Part shown: positions 1 through 9,109 of the stretch, piece after piece | Numbering within the stretch: position 1 is the first letter of the stretch | How the letters are laid out: every line of letters begins with the position of its first letter | DNA from: Bradyrhizobium sp. CB82 | GTDB taxonomy: Bacteria; Pseudomonadota; Alphaproteobacteria; Rhizobiales; Xanthobacteraceae | Length of the DNA: 64,000 bases | Assembly: GCF_029714405.1 (NCBI RefSeq) | Contig: NZ_CP121650.1 | Location: 4,593,001 to 4,657,000, forward strand | Reading direction: 5' to 3' | Position numbers and translations under genes: made by a program | The notes under the pieces: generated by a model | Databases searched by the model: none | Told to the model about the DNA's origin: nothing | Seen by the model: only the letters and a program-made list of their open reading frames with translations

Positions 1-11
1 CGGTCGGTTAA
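1..11 (+). CDS. sufB: 3' end of sufB (partial)
   Basis: The first bases read as the end of a codon compatible with Ser, then Val, Gly and TAA at 9-11. SufB proteins commonly end in Ser-Val-Gly and sufB normally sits directly before sufC, so this is probably the tail of the SufB scaffold subunit. Only three codons are visible; the assignment rests on context. Confidence 0.5.
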
Positions 12-73
12 TTGCCGGCCCTCGCGGCGCGCCGCGGCGCTCCCTTGATCATTTGAATAGACTGGAAACCAAG

Positions 74-826
74 ATGGCTTTGCTTGAAGTGAAAGATCTG
101 AAGGTTCGCGTCGAGGAGCGTGAGATCCTCCATGGGCTGACGCTGACCGTGAACGAGGGCGAGGTGCACGCGATCATGGGGCCGAACGGCTCGGGTAAGT
201 CGACGCTTTCCCATGTCATCGCGGGCAAGCCCGGCTACGAGGTGACCGACGGCCAGATCCTGTTTAGGGGCGAGGACCTCCTGGAGATGGAACCGGAAGA
301 GCGCGCCGCCAGGGGCGTGTTCCTGGCGTTCCAGTATCCGGTCGAGATTCCCGGCGTCGCCACCATGAACTTCCTGCGCACCGCGCTGAACGCGCAGCGC
401 AAGGCGCGCGGTGAGAGTGAATATTCGACGCCGGACTTCCTGAGGAAGGTCCGCGAGGTCTCGAAGTCGCTGAACATCCCGCAGGATATGCTCAAGCGCG
501 GCGTCAATGTCGGCTTCTCCGGCGGCGAGAAGAAGCGCAACGAAGTGCTCCAGATGGCGCTGTTCGAGCCGAGCCTGTGCATCCTCGACGAGATGGATTC
601 CGGTCTCGACATCGACGCACTGCGCATCGCGGCCGACGGCGTCAATGCGCTGCGCGCGCCCAAGCGCGCGATGGTGGTGATCACCCACTATCAGCGCCTG
701 CTGAATTACATCGTGCCGGATTTCGTGCACGTGATGTCACGCGGCCGCGTCGTGAAGAGCGGCGACAAGCAACTGGCGCTGGAGCTGGAGGAGTCCGGCT
801 ACGCCCAGTTCGAGGACGCGGCGTAA
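74..826 (+). CDS. sufC: SufC, Fe-S assembly ATPase
   Basis: ABC-type ATPase of the cytosolic SufBCD complex, which powers Fe-S cluster assembly on the SufB-SufD scaffold. The 250-residue product has a Walker A loop (GPNGSGKST), an ABC signature with the Suf-typical form FSGGEKKR, and Walker B (CILDEMDSGLD), followed by the switch His in VITHYQ. A TTG 21 bases upstream is also in frame, but the ATG at 74 gives the conserved SufC start MALLEVKDL. The sufD ATG follows 11 bases after the stop, so the genes are co-transcribed. Length matches the family. Confidence 0.97.
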   Translation: MALLEVKDLKVRVEEREILHGLTLTVNEGEVHAIMGPNGSGKSTLSHVIAGKPGYEVTDGQILFRGEDLLEMEPEERAARGVFLAFQYPVEIPGVATMNFLRTALNAQRKARGESEYSTPDFLRKVREVSKSLNIPQDMLKRGVNVGFSGGEKKRNEVLQMALFEPSLCILDEMDSGLDIDALRIAADGVNALRAPKRAMVVITHYQRLLNYIVPDFVHVMSRGRVVKSGDKQLALELEESGYAQFEDAA

Positions 827-837
827 GGGATTTTGCG

Positions 838-2145
838 ATGAACGTTGCTTTGGCCAAGACCGGGAACGGCCGCGCGGTGAGCGATCTCTTCACCAGCGCC
901 GAGGGCCGGCTGCCCGGTTCGCCCGCGGTCACAGCAGTGCGCCGCGAGGCCTTCGAGACCTATGAGCGTCTCGGCCTGCCGCACCGCCGGATCGAGGAAT
1001 GGAAATACACTGACCTGCGCGCACTCCTTGGCGAGGTGCTGCCGCTTGCGGCCGCGCCTGACGCCGCAGCGCTGTCGCGCGCGGCCGAAGCCGTGAAGGC
1101 ACAGGCCTTCGCGGGCGCCCGCAAGCTGGTGCTGGTCGATGGCGTGTTCGCGGCCGATCTGTCGGATTTGAAGGCACTCGCATCCCAGGTCAGCGTCAAG
1201 ACGCTGCGCGAAACGCTGGAGAAGGAGTCCGGCGACCTGCTCGCGACAGCCTCGACGGACGCGATGATCTCGCTGAACGCGGCGCTGGCGACCGACGGCG
1301 TCGTGGTGTCAATTGCGGACGGCGTGCAGCCTTCCGCTCCCCTCCAGATCATCCATGTCGCGACCCTGGCGTCTGCATCCGCCTTCACCCGCTCGCAGTT
1401 GCGGATCGGCAAGGGCGTCCGCGCCACCATCATCGAGACCTTCGTCGCGGCCGGCGCCGGCGGCTATCAGGTCAACGACGCCGTCATCGTCTCGATCGGT
1501 GATGACGCCGACGTCGCGCATATCCGCCTGATGGACGATGCGCCCGACGCCGTGAACATCACCTCGCAGATCATTACGGTCGGCGCGAATACGAAGCTCA
1601 ACTTCTTCAACATGACGACCGGCGGCGCCGTGAGCCGCCTGCAAGGTTTCATCACGCTGGCAGGCGAGGGCAGCGAGCTCGCGGTCAACGGCGTGAACCT
1701 GCTGAAGAAGACCGAGCATGGCGATACGACGCTGGTCGTCGACCACGCCGTGCCCCATTGCACCAGCCGCGAGATCTTCCGCGCCGTGGTCGACGATCGC
1801 GCCCACTCGGTGTTCCAGGGCCGCATCATCGTCCGCCCCGATGCGCAGAAGACCGATGGCAAGATGATGACGCGGGCGTTGCTGCTCTCGGACGAGGCAG
1901 AGGCCGACAACAAGCCCGAGCTCGAGATCTTTGCCGATGACGTCTCCTGCGGCCACGGTGCCACCGCCGGCGCGCTGGATGACAGTCTCCTGTTCTATCT
2001 GCGCGCCCGCGGGCTGTCCGAGAAGGACGCGCAGGCGCTGCTGATCCAGGCCTTCGTCGGTGAGGCAATCGAGCAGATCGCCGATGATGACCTGCGTGAG
2101 CACGTGATCGGCATTGCCGAGCGCTGGCTGGAGCGACGGTCATGA
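838..2145 (+). CDS. sufD: SufD, Fe-S scaffold subunit
   Basis: SufD partners SufB and SufC in the SUF Fe-S assembly complex. The 435-residue product has the SufBD beta-helix core in its second half, including the conserved segment with HCTSREIFRAVVDD and VFQGRIIVRPDAQKTDGKM, and the C-terminal SCGHGATAG motif. The reading frame is open far upstream, over the 3' end of sufC, but ATG 838 lies just after the sufC stop and gives the expected length. The stop overlaps the sufS ATG by 4 bases (ATGA), suggesting translational coupling. Confidence 0.95.
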   Translation: MNVALAKTGNGRAVSDLFTSAEGRLPGSPAVTAVRREAFETYERLGLPHRRIEEWKYTDLRALLGEVLPLAAAPDAAALSRAAEAVKAQAFAGARKLVLVDGVFAADLSDLKALASQVSVKTLRETLEKESGDLLATASTDAMISLNAALATDGVVVSIADGVQPSAPLQIIHVATLASASAFTRSQLRIGKGVRATIIETFVAAGAGGYQVNDAVIVSIGDDADVAHIRLMDDAPDAVNITSQIITVGANTKLNFFNMTTGGAVSRLQGFITLAGEGSELAVNGVNLLKKTEHGDTTLVVDHAVPHCTSREIFRAVVDDRAHSVFQGRIIVRPDAQKTDGKMMTRALLLSDEAEADNKPELEIFADDVSCGHGATAGALDDSLLFYLRARGLSEKDAQALLIQAFVGEAIEQIADDDLREHVIGIAERWLERRS

Positions 2146-3389
2146 GCACGCATCCGGCGGTCCTGAACGGTTCTTATGACGTCGCGCGGGTGCGCCAGGA
2201 TTTTCCGGCGCTCGCCCTGCAGGTCTACGGAAAGCCGCTGGTCTATCTCGACAACGCGGCCTCGGCGCAGAAGCCGCAATCCGTGCTCGACCGCATGACG
2301 CAGGCCTATACGAGCGAATATGCCAACGTGCATCGCGGCCTGCACTACCTCGCCAATACTGCGACGGAGGCTTACGAGGGCGGCCGCGCCAAGGTCGCGC
2401 AGTTTATCAATGCCAGCCGCACCGAAGAGATCATCTTTACGCGCAACGCGACCGAGGCGATCAACCTCGTCGCCTCGTCCTGGGGTGAGCCCAACATCAA
2501 AGCTGGCGACGAGATCGTCCTCTCGATCATGGAACACCACTCCAACATCGTGCCCTGGCATTTCCTCAGGGAACGCCACGGCGCGGTGATCAGATGGGCG
2601 CCGGTCGACGATGAAGGCAATTTCCTGATCGATGAGTTCGAGAAGCAGCTGACGTCGAAGACCAAGCTCGTCGCGATCACGCAGATGTCGAACGCGCTCG
2701 GCACCATCGTGCCGGTCAAGGACGTCGTCAAAATCGCGCACGCCCGCGGCATTCCCGTGCTGGTCGACGGCAGTCAGGGCGCCGTGCATCTGCCGGTCGA
2801 CGTCCAGGACATCGGCTGCGACTTCTACGTTTTCACCGGGCACAAGGTGTACGGACCGACCGGCATCGGCGTGCTCTGGGCCAAATACGACCACCTCATC
2901 GCGATGCGTCCCTATAATGGTGGGGGCGAGATGATCCGCGAGGTCTCCCGCGAAATCGTCACCTATGGCGATCCCCCGCACAAGTTCGAGGCCGGCACAC
3001 CCGCGATCGTCGAGGCGGTCGGGCTAGGCGCGGCCATCGACTACGTCAACTCGATCGGCAAGGAGCGCATCGCCGCCCACGAGCACGATCTCGTCACCTA
3101 TGCCCAGGACCGCCTGCGCGAAATCAACTCGTTGCGGCTGATCGGCACAGCGCGCGGCAAGGGCCCGGTGATCTCCTTCGAGCTGAAGGGCGCGCACGCC
3201 CATGACGTCGCCACCGTGATCGACCGCCAGGGCATCGCGGTGCGCGCAGGCACTCATTGCGTGATGCCGCTTTTAGAGCGGTTCAACGTGACCGCGACGT
3301 GCCGGGCATCCTTCGGCATGTATAATACAAGGGACGAAGTCGACCATCTGGCACAGGCGCTCTTGAAGGCGCGGGATTTGTTCGCATGA
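2142..3389 (+). CDS. sufS: SufS cysteine desulfurase
   Basis: PLP-dependent cysteine desulfurase (group II) that releases sulfur from cysteine for Fe-S assembly. The 415-residue protein has the PLP-binding Lys in TGHKVYGPTG (about residue 235) and the persulfide Cys in RAGTHC (about residue 373), without the long active-site insertion of IscS/NifS. It starts inside the sufD stop and its own stop overlaps the next ATG by 4 bases, so sufD-sufS-DUF59 form a tightly coupled set. Confidence 0.97.
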   Translation: MSTHPAVLNGSYDVARVRQDFPALALQVYGKPLVYLDNAASAQKPQSVLDRMTQAYTSEYANVHRGLHYLANTATEAYEGGRAKVAQFINASRTEEIIFTRNATEAINLVASSWGEPNIKAGDEIVLSIMEHHSNIVPWHFLRERHGAVIRWAPVDDEGNFLIDEFEKQLTSKTKLVAITQMSNALGTIVPVKDVVKIAHARGIPVLVDGSQGAVHLPVDVQDIGCDFYVFTGHKVYGPTGIGVLWAKYDHLIAMRPYNGGGEMIREVSREIVTYGDPPHKFEAGTPAIVEAVGLGAAIDYVNSIGKERIAAHEHDLVTYAQDRLREINSLRLIGTARGKGPVISFELKGAHAHDVATVIDRQGIAVRAGTHCVMPLLERFNVTATCRASFGMYNTRDEVDHLAQALLKARDLFA

Positions 3390-3757
3390 GTGACACGGCC
3401 GAAATCAAAGCCAATCCGATGGAAACGCATTCCGCGTTGCCGCCGGAGGAGACCGAGCGTCTGACGCGCGAGATCATCGCCGGGCTCAAGACTGTGTTCG
3501 ATCCGGAAATCCCGGCCGACATCTACGAGCTCGGCCTGATCTACAAGGTCGAGATCAAGGACGACCGCTCCGTCGACGTCTTGATGACGCTGACCACGCC
3601 GAACTGCCCGGCCGCCGGCGAGCTGCCGACCATGGTTGAGAATGCGGTTGCCAGCGTTCCCGGCGTCGGCGTGGTCGACGTCAAGGTCGTCTGGGAGCCG
3701 GCCTGGTCGCCGGAACGCATGAGCGACGAGGCCCGCCTCGTGCTCAACATGTGGTGA
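3386..3757 (+). CDS. SUF-associated DUF59 (MIP18-like) protein
   Basis: A 123-residue DUF59/MIP18 family protein, commonly found in suf operons and thought to help Fe-S maturation (SufT-type role). The core contains DPEIPADIYELGLIY and MTLTTPNCPAAGELP, the latter with the family's conserved Cys. The first 20 or so residues are a variable extension. It overlaps the sufS stop by 4 bases and lies 40 bases before sufA. The exact function in alphaproteobacteria is not settled; the family call is firm. Confidence 0.9.
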   Translation: MSDTAEIKANPMETHSALPPEETERLTREIIAGLKTVFDPEIPADIYELGLIYKVEIKDDRSVDVLMTLTTPNCPAAGELPTMVENAVASVPGVGVVDVKVVWEPAWSPERMSDEARLVLNMW

Positions 3758-3797
3758 GATCCACATCTGGCATTGAACTTGCTTCGCAACGGACCAC

Positions 3798-4205
3798 ATG
3801 ACTGACATGACCCAGCCGTCACCAGCTACTACCCCCAAGCCGCGGCGCCCGCGCCCGCAGGTGATGCGGCTGACGGATGCCGCCGCGCAGCGCATCACTG
3901 AGCTGACGCAGCGTGCGGACTCGGAGATCGTGGGCCTGCGGGTCGGTGTGAAGAACGGTGGCTGCGCCGGGCAGTCCTACACCGTCGAATACGCCCACGA
4001 GATCCGCCCAACCGACGAGGTCGTCGAGGACAAGGGCGTCAAGATCCTGGTCGATCCCAAGGCCGTGCTGTTCCTGCTCGGCACCGAGATGGACTACAAG
4101 GCTGACAAGATGCAGGCCCAGTTCGTCTTCAACAACCCCAACCAGATTTCCGCCTGTGGCTGCGGCGAGTCGGTTGAACTGCGGCCGGCCAAGGTCGAGG
4201 GGTAG
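3798..4205 (+). CDS. sufA: SufA/IscA-type Fe-S carrier
   Basis: A-type carrier that accepts Fe-S clusters from the scaffold and passes them to apo-proteins. The 135-residue product has the three conserved Cys of the family: one in GGCAGQSY and two in the C-terminal CGCGESV. A basic Pro-rich N-terminal stretch of about 20 residues precedes the domain. It is the last gene of the suf run; the palindromic repeat at 4223 follows shortly after its stop. Confidence 0.93.
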   Translation: MTDMTQPSPATTPKPRRPRPQVMRLTDAAAQRITELTQRADSEIVGLRVGVKNGGCAGQSYTVEYAHEIRPTDEVVEDKGVKILVDPKAVLFLLGTEMDYKADKMQAQFVFNNPNQISACGCGESVELRPAKVEG

Positions 4206-4222
4206 CTTCTCCCCAATACTCT

Positions 4223-4304
4223 CTCGTGTCCCGGACGCGCTAGCAGCGCTCCCCGGCGATGCGCAGTATCGTCCGGTGCGCTGCTGCGCAAAGCTGGGAC
4301 CCAC
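4223..4304. repeat. Intergenic palindromic repeat, family A copy 1
   Basis: A degenerate hairpin between sufA and tfoX. It begins CTCGTGTCCCGGACGCG and ends GCAAAGCTGGGACCCA, with internal arms around AGCAGCGC and GCGCTGCT. The same outer ends occur in the copies at 24995-25050 and 25418-25473, so this is a dispersed family rather than a local terminator. The loop here is longer than in the other two copies. Confidence 0.65.
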
Positions 4305-4421
4305 GCTATAGTCATCGGGTGCAAAAGACTGGCCCCCGGCTCAGCAGCGCCATAGCGTGTCGAAGACGCGCGTCGACGCGCTGATGGCGCGCTGCGCTGC
4401 GTTGGGGGCGCGAGGGTGCCC

Positions 4422-4865
4422 ATGGACCGCGAATTCCTGATCGACCTGTTCGCCGATTTCGGCCCCGTCACCATCCGCCGGATGTTTTCCGGCTATGGCA
4501 TTTCTGCCGACGGCACCAATTTTGCGCTGGCCTTGCGCGCCGGGCTGTTCTTTCGCGCCGATGAAGTAACAATCCCAGGCTTTGAGGCCGAAGGCTCGGC
4601 GCCCTTCCAGTACCAGACCCGCGCCAAGACAGTGACAGTGAGTTCCTACTGGCAACTGCCCGCGCGCCTGTTCGACGATTCCGAGGAGCTTGCCGAGTGG
4701 GCGAGGGCCGCGCTCGCCGCTGCCCAGCGCGCCAAGGTGAAGAAGCGGCCCCAGAAGAAGGCGGCGGCGAGCAAAGGGATGAAGAAGGCCGCCAAATCTT
4801 CGACGAGGGTGAAGAAGCCTGCCAAGAAGGCTGCGGTTCGCAAGCGCGCCAGGCGGAAAGCGTAG
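4422..4865 (+). CDS. TfoX N-terminal domain protein with basic tail
   Basis: A 147-residue protein. Residues 1 to about 95 match the TfoX N-terminal domain (FADFGPVTIRRMFSGYGI, then GLFFRADE and PFQYQTRAK, then SSYWQLPARLFDDSEELAEW). The last 50 residues are a Lys/Ala/Arg-rich tail resembling histone H1 or HU-type DNA-binding tails. The ATG at 4422 is preferred over a GTG six bases earlier because GAGG sits at suitable distance. TfoX domains are linked to competence regulation in gammaproteobacteria; in rhizobia the role is unknown. The tail suggests nucleic acid binding (inference). Confidence 0.85.
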   Translation: MDREFLIDLFADFGPVTIRRMFSGYGISADGTNFALALRAGLFFRADEVTIPGFEAEGSAPFQYQTRAKTVTVSSYWQLPARLFDDSEELAEWARAALAAAQRAKVKKRPQKKAAASKGMKKAAKSSTRVKKPAKKAAVRKRARRKA

Positions 4866-4875
4866 CGGTCCGTAT

Positions 4876-4955
4876 GGTGGGCAAAGCGAGCGTGCCCACC
4901 GCTGAGAATCGCGATGTAGGAAAGATGGTGGGCACGGCGCGATGCGCCTTTGCCC
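4876..4955. repeat. Two adjacent GGTGGGCA palindromes (family C)
   Basis: The first unit (4876-4900) is GGTGGGCA and TGCCCACC around a 9-base centre, a perfect 8-bp inverted repeat. The second (about 4927-4955) is GGTGGGCACGGCGC paired with GCGCCTTTGCCCA. They fill the gap between the convergent tfoX-like gene and the GGDEF gene and could act as a bidirectional terminator, though there is no T-tract. Similar units are common in Bradyrhizobium intergenic DNA, from memory. Confidence 0.6.
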
Positions 4956-4985
4956 AATCTACGACTTCCTCAAATGAGGTCGGAG

Positions 4986-6053
4986 CTAAGCCACCTGGCT
5001 GCGCGCTTCGGCGCTGTATTCCGGATCGGCCTCGCAGATCACGCGGTTGCGGCCGTTGCGCTTGGCGGCGTAGAGGCAGGCATCCGCGCGCTCGATCAGG
5101 GAGTCCGTGTCGTCGCCCGGCTTCAGCATGGAGACGCCGACCGAGATCGTGACGCGGCCGAGGATCTCGCCGGTCGATTTCTTCTTCAATTCCTTCGCCA
5201 TCACGGCGCGGCGGATGTGGTCGGCGACCGTGAGCGCCTGGCGCAGCGCGGTGTTGGGCAGCACGACCGCGAACTCCTCGCCGCCATAGCGCGCGGTGAT
5301 GTCCTGGCCCTTGATGGTCTGCTTCAGCGACAGGCCGACGAGGCGCAGCACCTGGTCGCCGGTGAGGTGGCCGTAGGAATCGTTGAACGACTTGAAGTGG
5401 TCGATGTCGAACAACAGCAGCGACAGCGGCTCGCCGTTTGCGAGGGCGTTCTGCACGGCCATGCCGATCATGCGATCGAAATATTTGCGGTTGCCAAGGC
5501 CGGTGAGGGGATCGGTGAGGCTCTCGGCGCGGATCGCCTCGAGGCTCTGCTGAAGGTTGCTGATCTCGTTCTTGGACAAGGTCAGCCGGTCCTCCAGCGC
5601 CTTGCTTGTCTCGCGCATGTCGCGCGTCGCGCCCAGCAGCGCGTCCACGATCGCCTTGATCTGGTCGCGGTCCCTGGCCGTGGACAGCTTTGCGGCGGCG
5701 CCCGACAGGCTCGCATCATAGGATGCGGACATGCCGAGCGCTTCGCTGAGCACCTTCATCACGTCGTCGATTTCGCCGATGACGCGCGCGCCGACCTTGT
5801 CGATGCGGTCGGTGGTCTTGATGTGGGAGAGGTAGGTCTCGTAGATCTGCTCGAGATCGGCTTCGGTCAGCCTGCCGTTGCGTGCCAGCGTCTCGTTGAT
5901 GATCTTGTTCAGGGGAGCGTTGTAGCCGGTGGCGTAGACATACCAGATCTCGTAGTTGCGGGGAATTGCGGTCTGCCTGAGCGATCGGATCTGACCGAGA
6001 GCCACCTCGGCGAACGCCATGGTGCGTTCGTGTTCATCGAGCACGTTGACCAC
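4986..6053 (-). CDS. GGDEF diguanylate cyclase
   Basis: Likely synthesises cyclic di-GMP from two GTP. The N-terminal half (about 170 residues) is helical with a coiled-coil stretch before the catalytic domain and no membrane segment, so the enzyme is probably cytosolic. The C-terminal GGDEF domain has DPLTGLGNRKYF, DIDHFKSFND and an intact GGEEF active site. The allosteric I-site position reads KGQD instead of RxxD, so product inhibition may be weak. I place the start at the GTG at 6053 because GGGGA precedes it at good spacing; an in-frame ATG at 6101 would add 16 residues. Confidence 0.88.
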   Translation of the reverse strand: MVNVLDEHERTMAFAEVALGQIRSLRQTAIPRNYEIWYVYATGYNAPLNKIINETLARNGRLTEADLEQIYETYLSHIKTTDRIDKVGARVIGEIDDVMKVLSEALGMSASYDASLSGAAAKLSTARDRDQIKAIVDALLGATRDMRETSKALEDRLTLSKNEISNLQQSLEAIRAESLTDPLTGLGNRKYFDRMIGMAVQNALANGEPLSLLLFDIDHFKSFNDSYGHLTGDQVLRLVGLSLKQTIKGQDITARYGGEEFAVVLPNTALRQALTVADHIRRAVMAKELKKKSTGEILGRVTISVGVSMLKPGDDTDSLIERADACLYAAKRNGRNRVICEADPEYSAEARSQVA

Positions 6054-6156
6054 TGAACATTCCCCACGGCGATCGGTGCGCCGCCGATCGCTGCAATGCA
6101 TAAATTATGTTCGTAGGCTAACGGGCGATTCTGAACGACCGGTAAACGGTCGTTTC

Positions 6157-7647
6157 TCAGGCGCCGGCGGGGGAACGAACAGGTCGCAGCAGGAACGCCG
6201 GCAGATGCGAATGATCGCCGGGCTCGCTGTCGGCCTCACGCTGCGGACGGCGCGGCTCGGGCCGGCCGATCGACGGCACGTGCGACGTATTGGCCTGCTG
6301 GCGCGAGCCGTGGCGCGGCTCGGGGGCGTGCCTTGCTTCGCGCGCAGGCTTTGGCTCGCGTGCAGGCCTTGCTTCCGGTGCTGGCCTTGCGTCCGAGGCG
6401 TGCCTGGCGTCACCGCGCTGCTCATGGCCGCGGCGCGACTTGCCGCGACCGCCGCGGGTCCGCTCCCGGCCACGCGGCTCGCGCGAACGTTCGGTTGGCT
6501 CGGCGGACTCGCCGTGGACCTCGAACTCGCCTTCGGCGCGCGGAATGTTCAGGCCGATCAGCTTTTCGATCGCGGCCATCGACTTCTGGTCGAGCGGCGT
6601 CACGATCGAGATCGCGGTGCCGGTGCGGCCGGCGCGCCCGGTACGGCCGATGCGGTGAACGTAATCATCGGGATGATGGGGGACGTCGAAATTGAAGACG
6701 TGGCTGACCTCGGGGATGTCGAGGCCGCGCGCGGCGACGTCGGAGGCGACTAGCAGTGGCAGCTCGCCTTTGCGAAATTGATCCAGCGCTGCCATGCGGG
6801 CCGGCTGGTCCATGTCGCCGTGCAGCGCACCGACGCTGAAGCCGTGCTTCTGGAGCGATTTGTGAACGATCGCGACCTCGCGCTTGCGATTGCAGAAGAT
6901 GATCGCGTTCTTGAGATCCTTGGCCTCGCGCAGCAGGCGGCGAAGCAGCTCGCGCTTCTCATGTGCCTCGCGCCCCGCAGGCACCTGGGACTGTGTGACG
7001 GTCACCGCCGTGGTGGCGGGCTTGGAAACCTCGACCTTCTGCGGATTGTGCAGGAAGGCCTCGGTGATGCGCCGGATCTCCGGCGGCATGGTCGCAGTGA
7101 AGAACAGCGTCTGCCGCGTGAAGGGGACCAGCTTGCAGATGCGCTCGATGTCGGGGATGAAGCCCATGTCCAGCATGCGGTCGGCTTCGTCGATGACGAG
7201 CAGCTCGACGCCGGTGAGCAGGAGACCGCCGCGCTCGGTATGGTCGAGCAGGCGCCCGGGGGTCGCGATCAGCACGTCGACGCCGCGCGTCAGCTTGGCA
7301 TCCTGGTCGCCGAAGGAGACGCCGCCGATCAGCAGCGCGACGTTGAGCTTCTGCCCCGCGCCGTAGCGGTCGAAGTTCTCCTTGACCTGGGCGGCGAGCT
7401 CGCGGGTCGGCTCGAGGATCAGGGTGCGCGGCATGCGCGCCCGGGCTCTGCCCTTTTCGAGGATGGTGAGCATCGGCAGCACGAAGGCCGCGGTCTTGCC
7501 GGTGCCGGTCTGGGCGATGCCGAGCACGTCCTTGCGTGCAAGGACGTGGGGGATCGCCTGTTCCTGAATGGGGGTGGGGTTGGTGTAACCGGTGGCCGCC
7601 ACTGCGGCGAGGACTTTTTCGGATAGTCCGAGATTTGAAAAGGACAT
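6157..7647 (-). CDS. RhlE-type DEAD-box RNA helicase
   Basis: ATP-dependent RNA helicase of 496 residues. All core motifs are visible: Q motif (PTPIQEQAI), motif I (AQTGTGKT), Ia (PTRELAAQ), II (DEAD in VIDEADRMLDMG), III (TATMP), IV-V region (ALHGDMDQ) and VI (HRIGRTGRAGRTG). The last 120 or so residues are a low-complexity basic tail rich in Arg, Pro, Ala and His, as is usual for RhlE proteins and expected to bind RNA. The ATG at 7647 gives the family start (MSFSNLGLSEKVL); the upstream extension in frame is not conserved. Symbol rhlE is likely but paralogues exist. Confidence 0.93.
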   Translation of the reverse strand: MSFSNLGLSEKVLAAVAATGYTNPTPIQEQAIPHVLARKDVLGIAQTGTGKTAAFVLPMLTILEKGRARARMPRTLILEPTRELAAQVKENFDRYGAGQKLNVALLIGGVSFGDQDAKLTRGVDVLIATPGRLLDHTERGGLLLTGVELLVIDEADRMLDMGFIPDIERICKLVPFTRQTLFFTATMPPEIRRITEAFLHNPQKVEVSKPATTAVTVTQSQVPAGREAHEKRELLRRLLREAKDLKNAIIFCNRKREVAIVHKSLQKHGFSVGALHGDMDQPARMAALDQFRKGELPLLVASDVAARGLDIPEVSHVFNFDVPHHPDDYVHRIGRTGRAGRTGTAISIVTPLDQKSMAAIEKLIGLNIPRAEGEFEVHGESAEPTERSREPRGRERTRGGRGKSRRGHEQRGDARHASDARPAPEARPAREPKPAREARHAPEPRHGSRQQANTSHVPSIGRPEPRRPQREADSEPGDHSHLPAFLLRPVRSPAGA

Positions 7648-7926
7648 TGAGCCTCTAGTCGAAACCGCCGTTCGGAATCGAGGGGTAATAAGGCTGTCGC
7701 GCTCCACCCCGAAACGGCGCGCTCTCAAAGAAGCTGGGGGTGCTGACCTGCGCGGACAAAGCGCCAAGCTCAGGAATCGCGTTTCGATACCGAGCCGCGT
7801 TGCCCGGAACATAGGGCGGAATCGGGCAAAGTCAATGGAGCAGGCGCGGGAAGGCTCTTAAAAACCTAGCGTTTTTGCTCAATTTGCCGGCGCAGCTTGG
7901 ATTTTTCGCCCGTCGCCCGCCCGGGG

Positions 7927-8905
7927 TCAGCCTCCCGGAACTTTGTCCGTCGCCGCTTGCTGGGCCCGGAAATCGCCCGGGGGCAGTCCGTAGGCGGCGT
8001 TAAAGACCCGGTAATAGGTCGCAATGCTTTCGAAGCCGCAGGCGGCGGCGACATCGGCGATCAGCCGTTCCGGCGCCTCGCGCAAGAGGCGGCGGCTTTG
8101 CGCCAGGCGTTGCTCGGTCACGGTCTGGGAGAAGCTCTTCTCCGCCATTTCGAACAGCATGTGGAGGTGGCGCAGGGACACGCAGAGCCAGTCGGCGACC
8201 ATCGCGGGGGACAATCGGGGGATCGTTCAGATGGCGCACGATCAGGCGGCGCGCCAGCGAGAGGCGGGCGATCCGCAGCGCGTACTGTCCGCGGCGGCCC
8301 GCGGGCCTGACGATGCCGCGCTCGATCAAGACGAGACAGGCCAGCGCCTCCACCAGCGGCTTGGCGTGCGCAGCCTCGTCCTCGCCGGCGAATTCGCCGA
8401 GCTCGGCAAAGGCGGCGTCGAGCAGGGGGGCCAGGGCAGGGTCGCCGACCGGCTTCGGCGTGAGGTCGCGAACGCGCCTGTCCGGCCCGGGGATGCTGGC
8501 CACCGGAATCTTCAGGATCCGCAGGTGGAAGCCGGCGGCGCCGAGCGGCACGGTGCGATAGGGCAGGTCGGTATGGCTGGTGGCGAACCTGCCACTTTCG
8601 ATCGCGAAGTCATCGCTGCGCATGCCGCCGAACCAGCCGCCGCCGCCGAGCTGCTGATAGACGCAGATGCTGTCGCTGGCGGCGTGCGCAATGTCGGTCT
8701 TGCTGCGCTCGACCTGGTAGGGTGAGGCCCGCAGTTCGACGAGGCCGGCCCCGCCGATCTGCCGGAGCGAGAACTCACCGGAGAAATCAGCGCGCTGCTC
8801 CCGCGCGAGCTCCGCGGTGACGCCGAACAGCCCCTTGGCGCGCACCTCCCGCCAATAGTCGAAGCGGTCCTGCGGCTCGACCTCGTCGGTGCACCAGCGA
8901 TACAC
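7927..8905 (-). pseudogene. AraC-family regulator, one frameshift
   Basis: Two reading frames together make one AraC regulator of normal size (about 325 residues). The N-terminal ligand-binding part runs from a GTG at 8905 (GAGGG upstream) through FDYWREVRA to LIVRHLNDP. The C-terminal helix-turn-helix part (SPAMVADWLCVSLRHLHMLFE to CGFESIATYYRVF) is in another frame. Removing one base from the G5 run at 8217-8221 joins them as LNDPRLSPAMVADWL, which fits the family. Either a real loss of function or a homopolymer sequencing error. Confidence 0.8.
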
Positions 8906-9109
8906 GGAAGACCCTCGGGTAGACAGGCAATACCAAACAAAGAAAAAGCAGATTCCAGCGGAGCATGCCATAGGACAGTGGTGCAGGGGCCATGGCCAGC
9001 CCGGCGGAGCCCTTTCGGGCCCTGTTGAACCCCAGCCATGACTCGGCCGACTATGACATCAGCGACCGCAGGAGCGCCGGGCAAGGACTCCTGCAAACGG
9101 GGATTTTCG

